Below are positions 8,497 through 16,753 of a stretch of DNA of 64,000 nucleotides, one piece after another. The DNA comes from Streptomyces sp. NBC_01267 (GTDB lineage Bacteria > Actinomycetota > Actinomycetes > Streptomycetales > Streptomycetaceae). The stretch covers positions 6,989,001 to 7,053,000 of the forward strand of contig NZ_CP108455.1 of the NCBI RefSeq assembly GCF_036241575.1. The letters run 5' to 3'. Made by a program: the position numbers and the translations under genes. Each line of letters opens with the position of its first letter. Position 1 is the first letter of the stretch. A model generated the notes under the pieces. That model did no database searches, was not told the origin of the DNA, and worked only from the letters and a program-made list of their open reading frames with translations.

Positions 8497-8708
8497 GCCG
8501 CCACCGCCATCAGTGATGTCGTCGGTGTCCACGTCCTGTTGTGCACTTCGGGCTGCGCCGGCCTGGGCACCGGAATCGCCCTGGGCGGCCGGACGTGACG
8601 GCGCCGCTCGGAAGGACCGGTGAACAATGGGCCCAGGCGCGTGCGTCACCCGGTGTTGTTCCCGGTTCGACGGCAGCGGGGCCACCGGCGAGAGGGGACA
8701 GGAGAGGT

Positions 8709-9158
8709 ATGCCCAGATGGGGGCTGATCGTTGAGCAGAACATCGGGTTCGGCAGCAAGAACCGGATGTGGTCGGTCGGCGTGATGGGGCAGGTGGAGGG
8801 GACTCGCGAGGAGGCGCTGGCCGAGCTCCGGCAGCGGGCGGAGCGCTTCGAACCGGTGCATCCCAACACGCCGAAGCGCCGCAGGCTTTACCGGGACGGC
8901 GACGGATTCCTGATGGTCCTGGACGGCGCGTGGCAGACGTTTCATGTGCGGTTCTCGGTGGCGGAACAACTCTTCGACAGCGAGGAGTCCGAGCCGTCGA
9001 ACACCGCACCCGAGGCGACGTCGGCGGCAGTGCGGGAGAGTCGGCCCGCCGTGGTCCAGGAGCCCGCGGGGCCGGTGCCCGACCCCGGGCCCCCGAAGCC
9101 CTGGGACGCGGATGTGCCGGACCTTCCTTCGTGGTGGGGACGCGACGACCTGGCGTGA
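8709..9158 (+). CDS. Hypothetical actinomycete protein
   Basis: The ATG at 8709 behind a GGAGAGG site gives 149 residues. The first 95 form a compact alpha/beta-looking region (VEQNIGFGSKNRMWSVGV, TREEALAELRQRAERF, RRRLYRDGDGFLMVLDGAWQTFHVRF). A disordered Pro/Glu-rich tail follows, ending WDADVPDLPSWWGRDDLA. The pattern resembles small conserved Streptomyces hypotheticals, but I do not recognise a named family. It has no signal peptide or membrane helix. It is convergent with the phospholipase gene. Confidence 0.7.
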   Translation: MPRWGLIVEQNIGFGSKNRMWSVGVMGQVEGTREEALAELRQRAERFEPVHPNTPKRRRLYRDGDGFLMVLDGAWQTFHVRFSVAEQLFDSEESEPSNTAPEATSAAVRESRPAVVQEPAGPVPDPGPPKPWDADVPDLPSWWGRDDLA

Positions 9159-9315
9159 GCGGCATACGCCGGCGGGCGGACCGGAGCCAGATGGGGGCCG
9201 AGGCCGAGGCCGGGACCGGGACCGGAGCGGAGCCGGACCGGGCCGGTCGTGTTGCGGTCGGGGCCGCCTGGTTGCCGGAGCAGCCCCGACCGGAGCGCCG
9301 ATCAGGCCGGTACAC

Positions 9316-10743
9316 CTACGTACGAGGCCGGTGCCCCCGCTCCTGCTTCGGGAACTTCTGCGCCGCCCCCGGCAGCGTCGGCTTCGGCAGCGTCGCCACC
9401 TCTTCCTTCGCCTGTTCCAGCTGTTCCGCCGTGTCGTCCGGCAGGTGCGGCGGGCGGTGCCGGGTGTCGGAGAAGCGGAAGGCCGAGGTCAGGTTACCGA
9501 AGGTGCGGCGGCGCCACTGGGTGATGTTGGGTTCCCGCACCCCCGTGAACTGCTCCAGGAACTGCAGCACCGAGGTGTGGTCGAACGCCTCGCCCGCTAC
9601 CCAACCACCCACGGTCCAGGGCGAGATGATGATCGACGGGACGCGGAATCCGCCGCCGATGGGCAGACCCTGGATGAACTCGTCCGTGGTACCGGCCTTC
9701 GGAGTGGGCGGCGCCACATGGTCGAACAGCCCGTCGTTCTCGTCGTAGTTGAGGATGAAGGCCGTCTTCGCCCACACCTTCGGGTTGGAGGCGATGGCCT
9801 CGATCTTCTGCGCCACGAAGTCCGCGCCCGCCGCCGGGAGATAGTCCGGGTGCTCGGACTGGTAGCTCGTCGGCATGATCCAGGAGACGGCCGGCAGACG
9901 GTCGTTGCGGGCGTCGTCCTCGAAGGTGCCCTCGGGCTGCGGACGCACACCGCGCTCGTACAGCTCGTCGCCCGGCTGGGCATCCCGGAACGTCCGGAAG
10001 TTCGTCAGCATGTTGCAGCCGTAGGAGTCCTCCTGCTGGTACACCTTCCAGCTGATGCCTGCCGCCTGGAGGCGCTCGGCGTAGGTCGTCCACCGGTACG
10101 GCTCGGGCACGGTGTTGTCGATGATCGGGCCGCCCTGAGCGCCGCCCGGGTCGATGGTGCCGGTCATCCAGTACATCCGGTTCGGCCAGGTGGGGCCGAA
10201 CACGGAACAGAAGTAGTTGTCGCAGATGGTGAACGTCTCCGCGAGCGCGAACTGGAACGGGATGTCCTCCCGCGTGTAGTACCCCATGACATAAGGGCCG
10301 TTGGCGCCGTCGGCCTTGCGGTGGGCGGGCAGCCACTGGTCCATCCTGCCGTTGTTCCACGCCTCGTGCTGCACGGACCAGGCGTGGCTGGTGGACGGGA
10401 TGGCCTGGGCGCTGGAGGTATGGGTGTCCAGGTGGAACGGCAGCAGGTAGCCCTTGGGGTTCACCGCGTCGGGCTGATAGAAGACCGAGCGGCCGTTGTC
10501 CAGCTTCTGCGCGTGCGGGTCACTGAATCCGCGTACGCCGGAGAGCGTGCCGAAGTAGTGGTCGAAGGAGCGGTTCTCCTGCATCAGCATCACGACGTGT
10601 TCGATGTCGCGCATGGAGCCGTGGCGCGGCGGACCGGCCGCCACGGCCTTCTGCACGCTGGGTGGCAGCAGTGAGAGTGCGGCAGCGCCACCGACGGCAC
10701 CGGCCGCTGATCCAAGGAGTCTGCGTCGCGTCAACTCGGCCAT
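9316..10743 (-). CDS. Tat-exported phospholipase C / phosphoesterase
   Basis: The 475-residue protein belongs to the bacterial phospholipase C/acid phosphatase (phosphoesterase, AcpA-like) family. The N-terminus has a twin-arginine signal (TRRRLL at residues 5-10) and a hydrophobic region up to AVAAG. The mature enzyme begins with DIEHVVMLMQENRSFDHYFG, carrying the metal/nucleophile region, and later has FILNYDENDGLFDHVAPP and SPWTVGGWVAGEAFDHTSVLQFLEQF. Such enzymes hydrolyse phospholipids or phosphomonoesters outside the cell and are often phosphate-regulated. No Pho box was confirmed. AAGGGGA precedes the ATG. The short basic C-terminus (KFPKQERGHRPRT) lacks the C-terminal repeats of the longer phosphocholine-specific enzymes. 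Confidence 0.88.
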   Translation of the reverse strand: MAELTRRRLLGSAAGAVGGAAALSLLPPSVQKAVAAGPPRHGSMRDIEHVVMLMQENRSFDHYFGTLSGVRGFSDPHAQKLDNGRSVFYQPDAVNPKGYLLPFHLDTHTSSAQAIPSTSHAWSVQHEAWNNGRMDQWLPAHRKADGANGPYVMGYYTREDIPFQFALAETFTICDNYFCSVFGPTWPNRMYWMTGTIDPGGAQGGPIIDNTVPEPYRWTTYAERLQAAGISWKVYQQEDSYGCNMLTNFRTFRDAQPGDELYERGVRPQPEGTFEDDARNDRLPAVSWIMPTSYQSEHPDYLPAAGADFVAQKIEAIASNPKVWAKTAFILNYDENDGLFDHVAPPTPKAGTTDEFIQGLPIGGGFRVPSIIISPWTVGGWVAGEAFDHTSVLQFLEQFTGVREPNITQWRRRTFGNLTSAFRFSDTRHRPPHLPDDTAEQLEQAKEEVATLPKPTLPGAAQKFPKQERGHRPRT

Positions 10744-10887
10744 GAACGTCCCCTTCTCGATCGAGCTCGGTTCGAGTCCTGCTTCCGGACCCGACGGAAC
10801 TCTTCCGGGCCCGGGTGTGAGGCGGAGGAAGGAGGAGATGAACAGGTGGCCAATACACCGGTGGCCGCGGTGCTCCCCGATCCTCCC

Positions 10888-10932
10888 GTGCGGATCGTGC
10901 GGATCGTGCGGATCGTGCGGATCATGCGGATC
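10888..10932. repeat. 9-bp tandem repeat, five copies
   Basis: Four exact copies of GTGCGGATC and one variant (ATGCGGATC) run from 10888 to 10932. They lie in the 285-bp gap between the phospholipase start and the cbtA terminator. No gene is supported here. Confidence 0.85.
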
Positions 10933-10961
10933 GGTCCGGGCCCCGGACGGGCCCGGACGCG

Positions 10962-10996
10962 CAGAACCCGCCTGGACCGTGGTCCGGCGGGTTCTG
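10962..10996 (-). terminator. Terminator of the cbtB-cbtA operon
   Basis: A near-perfect 16-bp stem is formed by CAGAACCCGCC (10962-10972) plus GGACC (10974-10978) pairing with GGTCC (10981-10985) plus GGCGGGTTCTG (10986-10996). There is one bulged base and a 2-nt gap at the tip. It lies 32 nt downstream of the cbtA stop on the minus strand. Confidence 0.75.
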
Positions 10997-11028
10997 TCCC
11001 GGTGTGTCAGCCGTCAACTGTTGCGCCG

Positions 11029-11796
11029 TCAGCTCACCGGTGCGGTGTTGCGTAGGGCGGTGCTGTCCTCGCTGCGGGCCGGGACCGTACGCGGTATGAG
11101 ATGCCGTTCGGCGAGGTGGCCGAAGAGCAGCCCGAAGGCGGTCCACAGCGTGAACTGGATGGCGAGTGCCGAGAGCCGGAACCGCCAGAGCAGCGTGGCC
11201 GGGAAGTCCTTCGGCACCTCGTTGATCGTCGGCAGGAACGCGTACGCCAGCCCGACCGCCACGAGGAACGCGGCCCCGGCCGTGATCGTGGCGTTCCAGT
11301 TGCCCAGACGGGGCGCCAGCCGCTTGCCCACCAGCACGGCGGCGACGGCGAGCAGCACGCTGAGCACGATCATCAGGAAGTACAGGGTGGTGCGTTTGCC
11401 GATGGTGTCGGGGCTGCCGACGGACGGCGGGTTCGCCGGGTACTTCAGGAAGGGCACGAGGTACACGGCGATCAGCGCGCTGACCGAGATCAGCACGGCG
11501 GTGGCACGCGGGCCGAACCTGCCGATACGGCCGAGTGCGACGCAGAACGCGAGCGCGGCGATGCCACCGACCGCGACACCGAAGACGAGCACCCCGGTGG
11601 CCAGCCCGGCCGTGGACTGGAGCGAACGGCTGACCAGTTCCTCTTCGTGCTCATGGCTGTGCGAGCCCTCGAAGGCGATGGCCGAGTCCACCTGCGGCTC
11701 ACCGAGCAGATAGGCGACGATCAGCGCCAGCACACCGGCGACGAGCCCGGCGAGCATGCCACGGACCAGCAGGGCCCGGACGGATATGGAGTTCAT
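11029..11796 (-). CDS. cbtA: CbtA family cobalt transporter subunit
   Basis: The start at 11796 (ATG; MNSISVRALLVRGMLAGLVAG) gives 255 residues. The protein has five to six membrane helices and a His-rich loop GSHSHEHEEEL near residues 44-54 that probably binds metal. Further signatures are FLKYPANPPSVGSPDTIGKRT and FLPTINEVPKDFPATLLWRFR, the CbtA pattern. CbtA with CbtB is a predicted cobalt importer found under cobalamin riboswitch control. The gene lies 20 nt downstream of cbtB and is followed by a strong hairpin. Confidence 0.93.
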   Translation of the reverse strand: MNSISVRALLVRGMLAGLVAGVLALIVAYLLGEPQVDSAIAFEGSHSHEHEEELVSRSLQSTAGLATGVLVFGVAVGGIAALAFCVALGRIGRFGPRATAVLISVSALIAVYLVPFLKYPANPPSVGSPDTIGKRTTLYFLMIVLSVLLAVAAVLVGKRLAPRLGNWNATITAGAAFLVAVGLAYAFLPTINEVPKDFPATLLWRFRLSALAIQFTLWTAFGLLFGHLAERHLIPRTVPARSEDSTALRNTAPVS

Positions 11797-11816
11797 GGAA
11801 GCGGATCCCCCGGGCG

Positions 11817-12041
11817 TCAGTGGCAGGGGAAGCCGAGGAGATGACGGCCGTCGTGAACCCACTCGTGCACGTCCGAACCGGAGACGAGCGAGGTCGCGCC
11901 CTGCTCGGCGCCGACGAAGTACAGCAGGATGAGCATGAGGATCCCGAAGAAGACCGCCCACGGGGCGATGGCCTTGAGGGAGATGGGTGCGATCGCCGGA
12001 GTGGCGGGGGCACTCGGGGTGGGGGCAAGGGTGTTTGCCAT
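11817..12041 (-). CDS. cbtB: CbtB family cobalt transporter subunit
   Basis: The 74-residue protein has a single transmembrane helix (AIAPWAVFFGILMLILLYFV) and the characteristic CbtB metal-binding tail HEWVHDGRHLLGFPCH. The start ATG at 12041 has an AGGAGG ribosome site. It is the first gene of a two-gene cobalt uptake operon with cbtA, and its leader contains a B12 riboswitch, so expression should fall when cobalamin is abundant. Confidence 0.94.
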   Translation of the reverse strand: MANTLAPTPSAPATPAIAPISLKAIAPWAVFFGILMLILLYFVGAEQGATSLVSGSDVHEWVHDGRHLLGFPCH

Positions 12042-12085
12042 GGCAGAACCTCCTGGGGAACACGCGTCCCGATCGTGGTACCTGA

Positions 12086-12176
12086 GACGAAGGCGCTGGG
12101 TCTGACTTCCCGGGTTTCGGGTTCACAGTGGCGCGACCGTGCCGGATTCTCACCGGACTTCCGTCACACCTTCGTC
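12086..12176 (-). ncRNA. Cobalamin riboswitch controlling cbtBA
   Basis: On the minus strand the leader shows the conserved cobalamin aptamer core. It has GGAAGTCCGGTGAGAATCC, then a B12-box-type GCCACTGTGA (GCCACTG at 12126-12132), then GGGAAGTCAGACCC. A perfect 8-bp P1 helix closes it: GACGAAGG (minus strand, 12169-12176) with CCTTCGTC (12086-12093). The aptamer ends about 45 nt before the cbtB start codon. The remaining leader includes the AGGAGG site, so translation control by sequestering it is plausible. The larger gene-free interval 12042-12495 otherwise holds the riboswitch promoter and the promoter of the divergent phosphatase gene. Confidence 0.93.
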
Positions 12177-12495
12177 GTGTCCACGTGACGGTACCGCCTG
12201 CCCGTCCACTCCGCTACGGCGCACCGGCGGTCCGGCAACGCACCGTGACCCGGACCCGCACCCCCCAACCCCCGTGATGTGCCCGCCTCATGAGGGACCG
12301 GAGAACGCGACCGGTGCAGGGATGGCAGTACGAGTGATGTGGGTCTCACCAGCGTGGCGCAGCAACACGGGACCGACGCCGGAGAGCGCCGGGAATCACA
12401 CGGCCGGGCCGCCTCTGAGGGAATGATCGCTGTTCATGGCAGGCTGAACCCCTTGTGCACCATCAACATCTACAGACGCAAAGGACAGGGCGGAC

Positions 12496-13116
12496 ATGGG
12501 TGAGCTGATTCTCGTGCGGCACGGTGAGACCAGCTGGAGCCGCACGATGAAACACACCAGCTGGACGGATCTTCCGCTGACGGCGTTCGGTGAGGACCAG
12601 GCGCGCGCGGTCGCCCCGCTGCTGGCCGAGCGCCGGATCGCCCTCACCCTGACCAGCCCCCTCGCCCGCGCCAGGCGCACCGCCGAGCTGGCCGGGCTCA
12701 GCCCCGCGTACCCCGACACCGACCTGCACGAATGGGACTACGGGGCGTACGAGGGCATCACCACCGTGGAGATCCACCGGGACCGGCCCGACTGGGACCT
12801 GTGGACCGACGGGGTGGCCGAGGGCCCGCCCGAGCACCCCGGTGAGACCCCCGAGCAGGTCGGCGCGCGAGCGGACCGGGTGCTGGCCACCGTCGACAAG
12901 GCGCTGCGCGACGCCGACCTCGACGGGCAGGGCGGAGACGTCGTGGTGGTCGGCCACGCCCATTTCCTGCGGGTGCTGACCGCTCGCCGCCTCGGGCTCC
13001 CGGCGTCCGGCGGATCGCTCTTCCGGCTGGACACCGCGTCGGTGAGCCGGATCGGTACCGAGCACGGCCGTCCCGTCGTCGCCGCGTGGAATCAGGTGCC
13101 CGCCGTCACGGCGTGA
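12496..13116 (+). CDS. Histidine phosphatase family protein (phosphoglycerate mutase-like)
   Basis: The 206-residue protein has the catalytic RHG motif at residues 8-10 (ELILVRHGETSWS), a second Arg in LTSPLARARRTAEL, the acid Glu in EWDYGAYEG and the distal His in VVVVGHAHFLRVL. These are the four active-site elements of the branch-1 histidine phosphatases. Substrates in this superfamily range from phosphoglycerate to alpha-ribazole phosphate and sugar phosphates. A cobalamin link (CobC-like) is tempting given cbtBA next door, but the motif set is generic. The ATG has AGGACAGGG upstream. Its 3' end overlaps the convergent DUF2127 gene by 11 nt. Confidence 0.9.
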   Translation: MGELILVRHGETSWSRTMKHTSWTDLPLTAFGEDQARAVAPLLAERRIALTLTSPLARARRTAELAGLSPAYPDTDLHEWDYGAYEGITTVEIHRDRPDWDLWTDGVAEGPPEHPGETPEQVGARADRVLATVDKALRDADLDGQGGDVVVVGHAHFLRVLTARRLGLPASGGSLFRLDTASVSRIGTEHGRPVVAAWNQVPAVTA

Positions 13117-13882
13117 CGGCTCCGACCCCCGCCGTGGTCTCCACTTCGAGCAGTGAGGCGCTCTGCCGCTCGGCCTCGAAGGCGGCGTGGCCGCCGCGCA
13201 ACCCGAACAGCCGCTTGCCGAGCAGGATGTACAGGACGGCCAGGATGTTGATCGTCAGGGTGGCGATCTTCAGCCAACTGACCTTCTCGGTCAGCTCGTA
13301 GACCTCCAGGGGCAGGAAGACGGCGGTCGCCACCACGGTCAGGTACTCGGCCCAGCGCTTGGCCCGCCACAGCCCGACACCTTCGATGATCTCGATCAGC
13401 GCGTACGCCAGCAGCAGTACGGCCACCAGCATCAGCGTGGAGTGCTTGTAGCCGAAGGTCTTCTGAATCGTGCCGACCACCGGCGAGTGGTCCAGGTCGT
13501 AGTGGAAGTGCCGGAACACCGGACGCAGCACGTCCAGGTTCTCGTCGAAGAGCCTGCGCACCGCGTCCTGGCTGTTGCTGAACTTCCATACGGCCACCGC
13601 CGCCAGCACGATGAACACCCCGCGCACCGCCCGCTCCACGGCGAGGAAGCGCAGGATGAACAGGTCGCGCAGCACCTTGCCGCGCGGTACGAGCGGGGCC
13701 TCGTCCGCGGGGCCCGATCCGTGCGGGTCGCCCAGGGCGAAGTCCCCGCACCGCAGACAGCGCCAGGCCTCGCCCAGCCGCGTCTCGGCGCGCAGCCGCT
13801 CCGCCAGTTCCGGCTCCTGCGGGACATAGGTCACGTGCCCGCGCCGTGCGCAGGTGCGCCGGTCCCAGTCGATCTTCAGCAT
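13106..13882 (-). CDS. DUF2127 family membrane protein
   Basis: The 258-residue protein opens with a Cys-containing cytosolic stretch (RTCARRGHVTYVP, then EAWRCLRCGDFALG: a CxxC pair that may bind zinc). A DUF2127-type membrane domain of four helices follows, with signatures FILRFLAVERAVRGVFIV, HSTLMLVAVLLLAYALIEIIEGVGLW and AKRWAEYLTVVATAVFLPLEVYELTEK. Function is unknown for the family. It is divergent from the candidate RiPP precursor gene, from which a 226-nt intergenic region separates it. Confidence 0.85.
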   Translation of the reverse strand: MLKIDWDRRTCARRGHVTYVPQEPELAERLRAETRLGEAWRCLRCGDFALGDPHGSGPADEAPLVPRGKVLRDLFILRFLAVERAVRGVFIVLAAVAVWKFSNSQDAVRRLFDENLDVLRPVFRHFHYDLDHSPVVGTIQKTFGYKHSTLMLVAVLLLAYALIEIIEGVGLWRAKRWAEYLTVVATAVFLPLEVYELTEKVSWLKIATLTINILAVLYILLGKRLFGLRGGHAAFEAERQSASLLEVETTAGVGAVTP

Positions 13883-13984
13883 TCGTTTCCCCGTGAGTCA
13901 GTGGTCGTGTGCGTACGTTCTGCGGACGGTCGGCCGGGACCCGCACGTATGTGCTGGGCGCAGCCTCGGCCCGGACCGTAGCAA

Positions 13985-14055
13985 CGCATGTTATGCGCCA
14001 GATGGCGAGCCGCCCCAGGCGATCCCTTGACGCCGGCGATCACGCTCTGGAATTG
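13985..14055 (+). promoter_or_regulatory. Possible promoter and operator upstream of the RiPP precursor gene
   Basis: A perfect inverted repeat CGCAT-GTT-ATGCG lies at 13985-13997. About 30 bp downstream is a TTGACG -35-like hexamer (14027-14032), with a weak GAATTG at 14050-14055 at 17-bp spacing. This is the only promoter-like element in the 226-bp gap before the precursor gene. Confidence 0.35.
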
Positions 14056-14108
14056 TCCCGACGCAGTGAGCCGCAAGTGCATGCTTCGCCCCACATCGGA
14101 GGATGGAC

Positions 14109-14252
14109 ATGAACGTGACCGCCCAGGAAGAACTCCGGACCGAGGCCTCCCAGGTGCTCGATCTCACCATCGGTGAGCTGGAGACGGAAATCCCGGACTA
14201 CGAGAGCGCCCGCCCCATCAGCTGTATGGCCGGCGGCTACTGCCTTCCGTAA
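14109..14252 (+). CDS. Candidate RiPP (lanthipeptide-like) precursor peptide
   Basis: This 47-codon ORF is too short for routine ORF calling but has a well-placed GGAGG 6 nt before the ATG. The predicted peptide has an acidic leader-like N-terminus with hydrophobic spacing (VLDLTIGELETEIPDYE, residues 16-32). It ends in a short Cys/Ser segment, SARPISCMAGGYCLP, with Ser33, Ser38, Cys39 and Cys45. It sits 17 nt upstream of a LanM-type dehydratase gene in the same direction. The combination of leader-like acidity, terminal Ser/Cys/Gly content, strong RBS and adjacent modifying enzymes supports a RiPP substrate. The cleavage site and final modifications are unknown, and it does not obviously match a familiar lanthipeptide leader family. 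Confidence 0.75.
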   Translation: MNVTAQEELRTEASQVLDLTIGELETEIPDYESARPISCMAGGYCLP

Positions 14253-14269
14253 CCGGCGGACGGCAGGCT

Positions 14270-16753
14270 GTGCGCCAGTCACCCGAACTGCCCCCGGCCG
14301 CCGCGCGGTTGATCCGCGCGGCGGCGCGGGGAGGGGCCACGGAGGCCTTTCCGCCCGTGGTCACCGCGGGGCCTGACGGCACGGTGGCCAGGGACCCGGG
14401 CCCCCACGGGGAGGCCGTTGCCCATCGGCTCGGCGAGCTGCTGGCCGGACCCGCCTTCACTCCGCTGCTCGACCTGCTGGAACGGCTGGAGAGCTGGTGC
14501 GGGTCCCTCGCTCCCGAACTCTCCGGACTCTGCGCGGGCGCTCTGCCCGAACTCTCCGGGCTCTGCACCGGCGCTCTCTCCGGGCATCCCGCTGCGCCCT
14601 CCACCGCGCCCCCTGCCACCGTGCCCTCTCCCGTTGCGCCGTCTTCCACGGCTTCCTCCGGAGGGCTGCTCAGCACGCAGAACACCGCGCTCTTCGGGCC
14701 GCTCGTCCTGGAGGTCTTCACGGCCTGTGCGACGGCGCCCGCCGACACGGCCCGGCGCTTCGCGACCGAACGGGGCGCACAGTTCCAGCGCGCCCTCGGC
14801 CTCTTCCTCCGCCGCCTCCACCGTGACCTCCAGGGCCCCGACTGGCCGGAAGGGCCACGATGGCGGGGAACGCTGGTCGCCCTGAGCGCGTACGGCGAGG
14901 AGACCCACAACGGCGGACAGCGCGTACTGCGCGCGCGGTTCAGTGGCGGTGGCTCCGTTGCGTACAAACCACGCCCCGCTTCCGGCGAAGCCCTGTTCCT
15001 CGCCACCGAGGGCTCGGTATTCGCCCTGCTCAACGCCCTGCCCGCCGCCTCGGGCGAGATCCTGCTGCCCACGCTGCGCTGCTGGACCGGCAACGGCGGC
15101 GACCGGCACGCCTACAGCTGGCAGGAGTGGATCGAGCCGCCCCCGCAGGCCGGAGTGCTGCGCAGCTCGGGCCGGTGGCGGCAGACCGGCACCGTACTCA
15201 CCGAAGCCCGGACCGGGCCCTTCTGGCATCGCGCCGGATCGCTGGCCGCGGCGGCCTTCGCCTTCGGCTTCTCGGATCTGATCGGCGACAACCTGCTGAC
15301 CGGGTCGCGGGACGGGGTCGACGGTCCGCTGCTCCACCCCGTCGACCTGGAAGTGTTCCTGGCCGCGACACCCCGGCTGTACGACACCCATCTCGTCCAC
15401 GACCCCGCCATGGGCGACCAGCACCATGTGGGACTGGAGTCCGGGGAGCTGTGGTGCGGCCCCGAGGGCCCCGCGCTCTGCTGGCGGGCATCGGAGGGGG
15501 GCGGGCTGGAACTCCAGCGCAGGACAAGGCCGTTCACCCGGCAGGCATCGCGGTCCGTCGTCGGTGACCATCTGGGCAGGACCGGGTACGGGCCGCATCT
15601 GACCGCGCTGCTGCGGGGCATGTTCGACGCCTGGACGCTGCTGTGCCGCCACCGTGACGAGGTCTCCGGATTCATCGAGGAGCGCCGCGCGCACCACTAC
15701 GTACGGGTGATCGCCCGAACCACTTCCGCGTACGCCGAAGCCGTCACGTCCCTGGACCCCGCGGCGCGCGCGGGCTTCACCCCCGACGAGCGGGCCCAGC
15801 TCGCGCGTGGCGACGCGCCGTACTTCTTCCGCACCGCCGACGGCGGCCCGCTGCTCGTACTGGAACCCTCCCCGGACGGATTCCGGCCGGTGCCCGCGGC
15901 CGGGGCCCCATCCGCCGAGAGCTGGTGGCCACCGGCCGGCGGCACCTCGACGGCGGACCGGCTCACACTGGCGGCGCTCGGCATCGCGCTGCGCGACGCG
16001 GTGCGGTACGTCTTCGCGGACACCGCACACCACGTCCACGACGAGCGGTCCGGCGTACGGCTCGACCTGCCGGGGCCCCGGCACGGCCGGGTCGCCTTCG
16101 ACTGGGCGGAGACCGGTCGCCGCATCACGTACACCTGGGACGCCGCCACGGTGCGCGTCGGCGTCGAAGAGCTGTCGGCCCCGCTCGCGCCGCTGCCGCC
16201 CGCGCCCGACACGGACATCGGCCGGTGGATGTGCGCACTCGACCGTGCCGACGCCGCGCTGCGCGAGCGCTGGACGGCGACCGGGTTCACCGACGGAGCG
16301 CTGGAGGTACGGCTGGGACGGCTGGTCCGCGCGGGCATCCGCCGGCTGCGCGGTGTCGTCGAGCGCTACGGCTGGCCCGACCGGCCACTCGTGGGCCCCG
16401 CCGCGGCGGGCGCCGCCGCCCGGCTGCTCCAGCACGCCGATGACGAACTCGGCTTCCGCAAAGAGGCGTTGGAGCTGATGAGGAAGTCGGCGGAGGCCGG
16501 GCGGACGCCCTGGCGCGAAGTGGCCGGGGTGACCGACTCGGTGCGGCTGTCCGAGAACCGGCCACAGCTGTACGGCACCAGGTTCACCCGGGCCGGCGGA
16601 GTCCTGCGGCCCTTCCCGATCGAGGACTCCGAGGACCTCGCGGAGATCGACCGGCGCAGAGCCGGAATGGGACTTGAGCCGTTGCGGCAGTACACCGCGC
16701 GCATCCGGGAGCGCTTCCCGCTCGACGCCGCCACCAGGAGGCCGACACCATGA
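14270..16753 (+). CDS. LanM-like dehydratase domain (DUF4135) fused to DUF6624, no LanC cyclase
   Basis: GTG start; 827 residues. Residues about 100-600 match the DUF4135 lanthipeptide dehydratase domain: EETHNGGQRVL, SVAYKPRP, HAYSWQEWIE, HPVDLEVFL and YVRVIARTTSAY. Compared with class II LanM enzymes such as CylM (recalled, not aligned), the lysine (K233), DxH histidine (H213), Asp336, Asn341, Asp359, Arg479 and Thr485 appear kept. The DxH Asp is Glu211, and the DxHxxN histidine is Ile338 (SDLIGDN). After about residue 650, where LanM would continue into a zinc LanC cyclase, the sequence instead matches DUF6624 (YGWPDRPLVG, LLQHADDELGFRKEAL, RPQLYGTRF, PFPIEDSEDL, GLEPLRQY). The stop overlaps the next start (ATGA). 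It likely phosphorylates or dehydrates the upstream peptide, but activity is uncertain. Confidence 0.85.
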   Translation: MRQSPELPPAAARLIRAAARGGATEAFPPVVTAGPDGTVARDPGPHGEAVAHRLGELLAGPAFTPLLDLLERLESWCGSLAPELSGLCAGALPELSGLCTGALSGHPAAPSTAPPATVPSPVAPSSTASSGGLLSTQNTALFGPLVLEVFTACATAPADTARRFATERGAQFQRALGLFLRRLHRDLQGPDWPEGPRWRGTLVALSAYGEETHNGGQRVLRARFSGGGSVAYKPRPASGEALFLATEGSVFALLNALPAASGEILLPTLRCWTGNGGDRHAYSWQEWIEPPPQAGVLRSSGRWRQTGTVLTEARTGPFWHRAGSLAAAAFAFGFSDLIGDNLLTGSRDGVDGPLLHPVDLEVFLAATPRLYDTHLVHDPAMGDQHHVGLESGELWCGPEGPALCWRASEGGGLELQRRTRPFTRQASRSVVGDHLGRTGYGPHLTALLRGMFDAWTLLCRHRDEVSGFIEERRAHHYVRVIARTTSAYAEAVTSLDPAARAGFTPDERAQLARGDAPYFFRTADGGPLLVLEPSPDGFRPVPAAGAPSAESWWPPAGGTSTADRLTLAALGIALRDAVRYVFADTAHHVHDERSGVRLDLPGPRHGRVAFDWAETGRRITYTWDAATVRVGVEELSAPLAPLPPAPDTDIGRWMCALDRADAALRERWTATGFTDGALEVRLGRLVRAGIRRLRGVVERYGWPDRPLVGPAAAGAAARLLQHADDELGFRKEALELMRKSAEAGRTPWREVAGVTDSVRLSENRPQLYGTRFTRAGGVLRPFPIEDSEDLAEIDRRRAGMGLEPLRQYTARIRERFPLDAATRRPTP

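Noticed and set aside
12496..13116. Assigning CobC (alpha-ribazole phosphatase) to the histidine phosphatase
   Set aside because: The neighbouring cbtBA operon is suggestive, but the motifs are shared by the whole superfamily and the gene is divergent from the riboswitch-controlled operon.
14279..16435. 718-codon minus-strand frame across the RiPP enzyme gene
   Set aside because: The plus strand carries DUF4135 and DUF6624 motifs and coupled neighbours; the minus frame is Gly/Arg/Pro-rich shadow.
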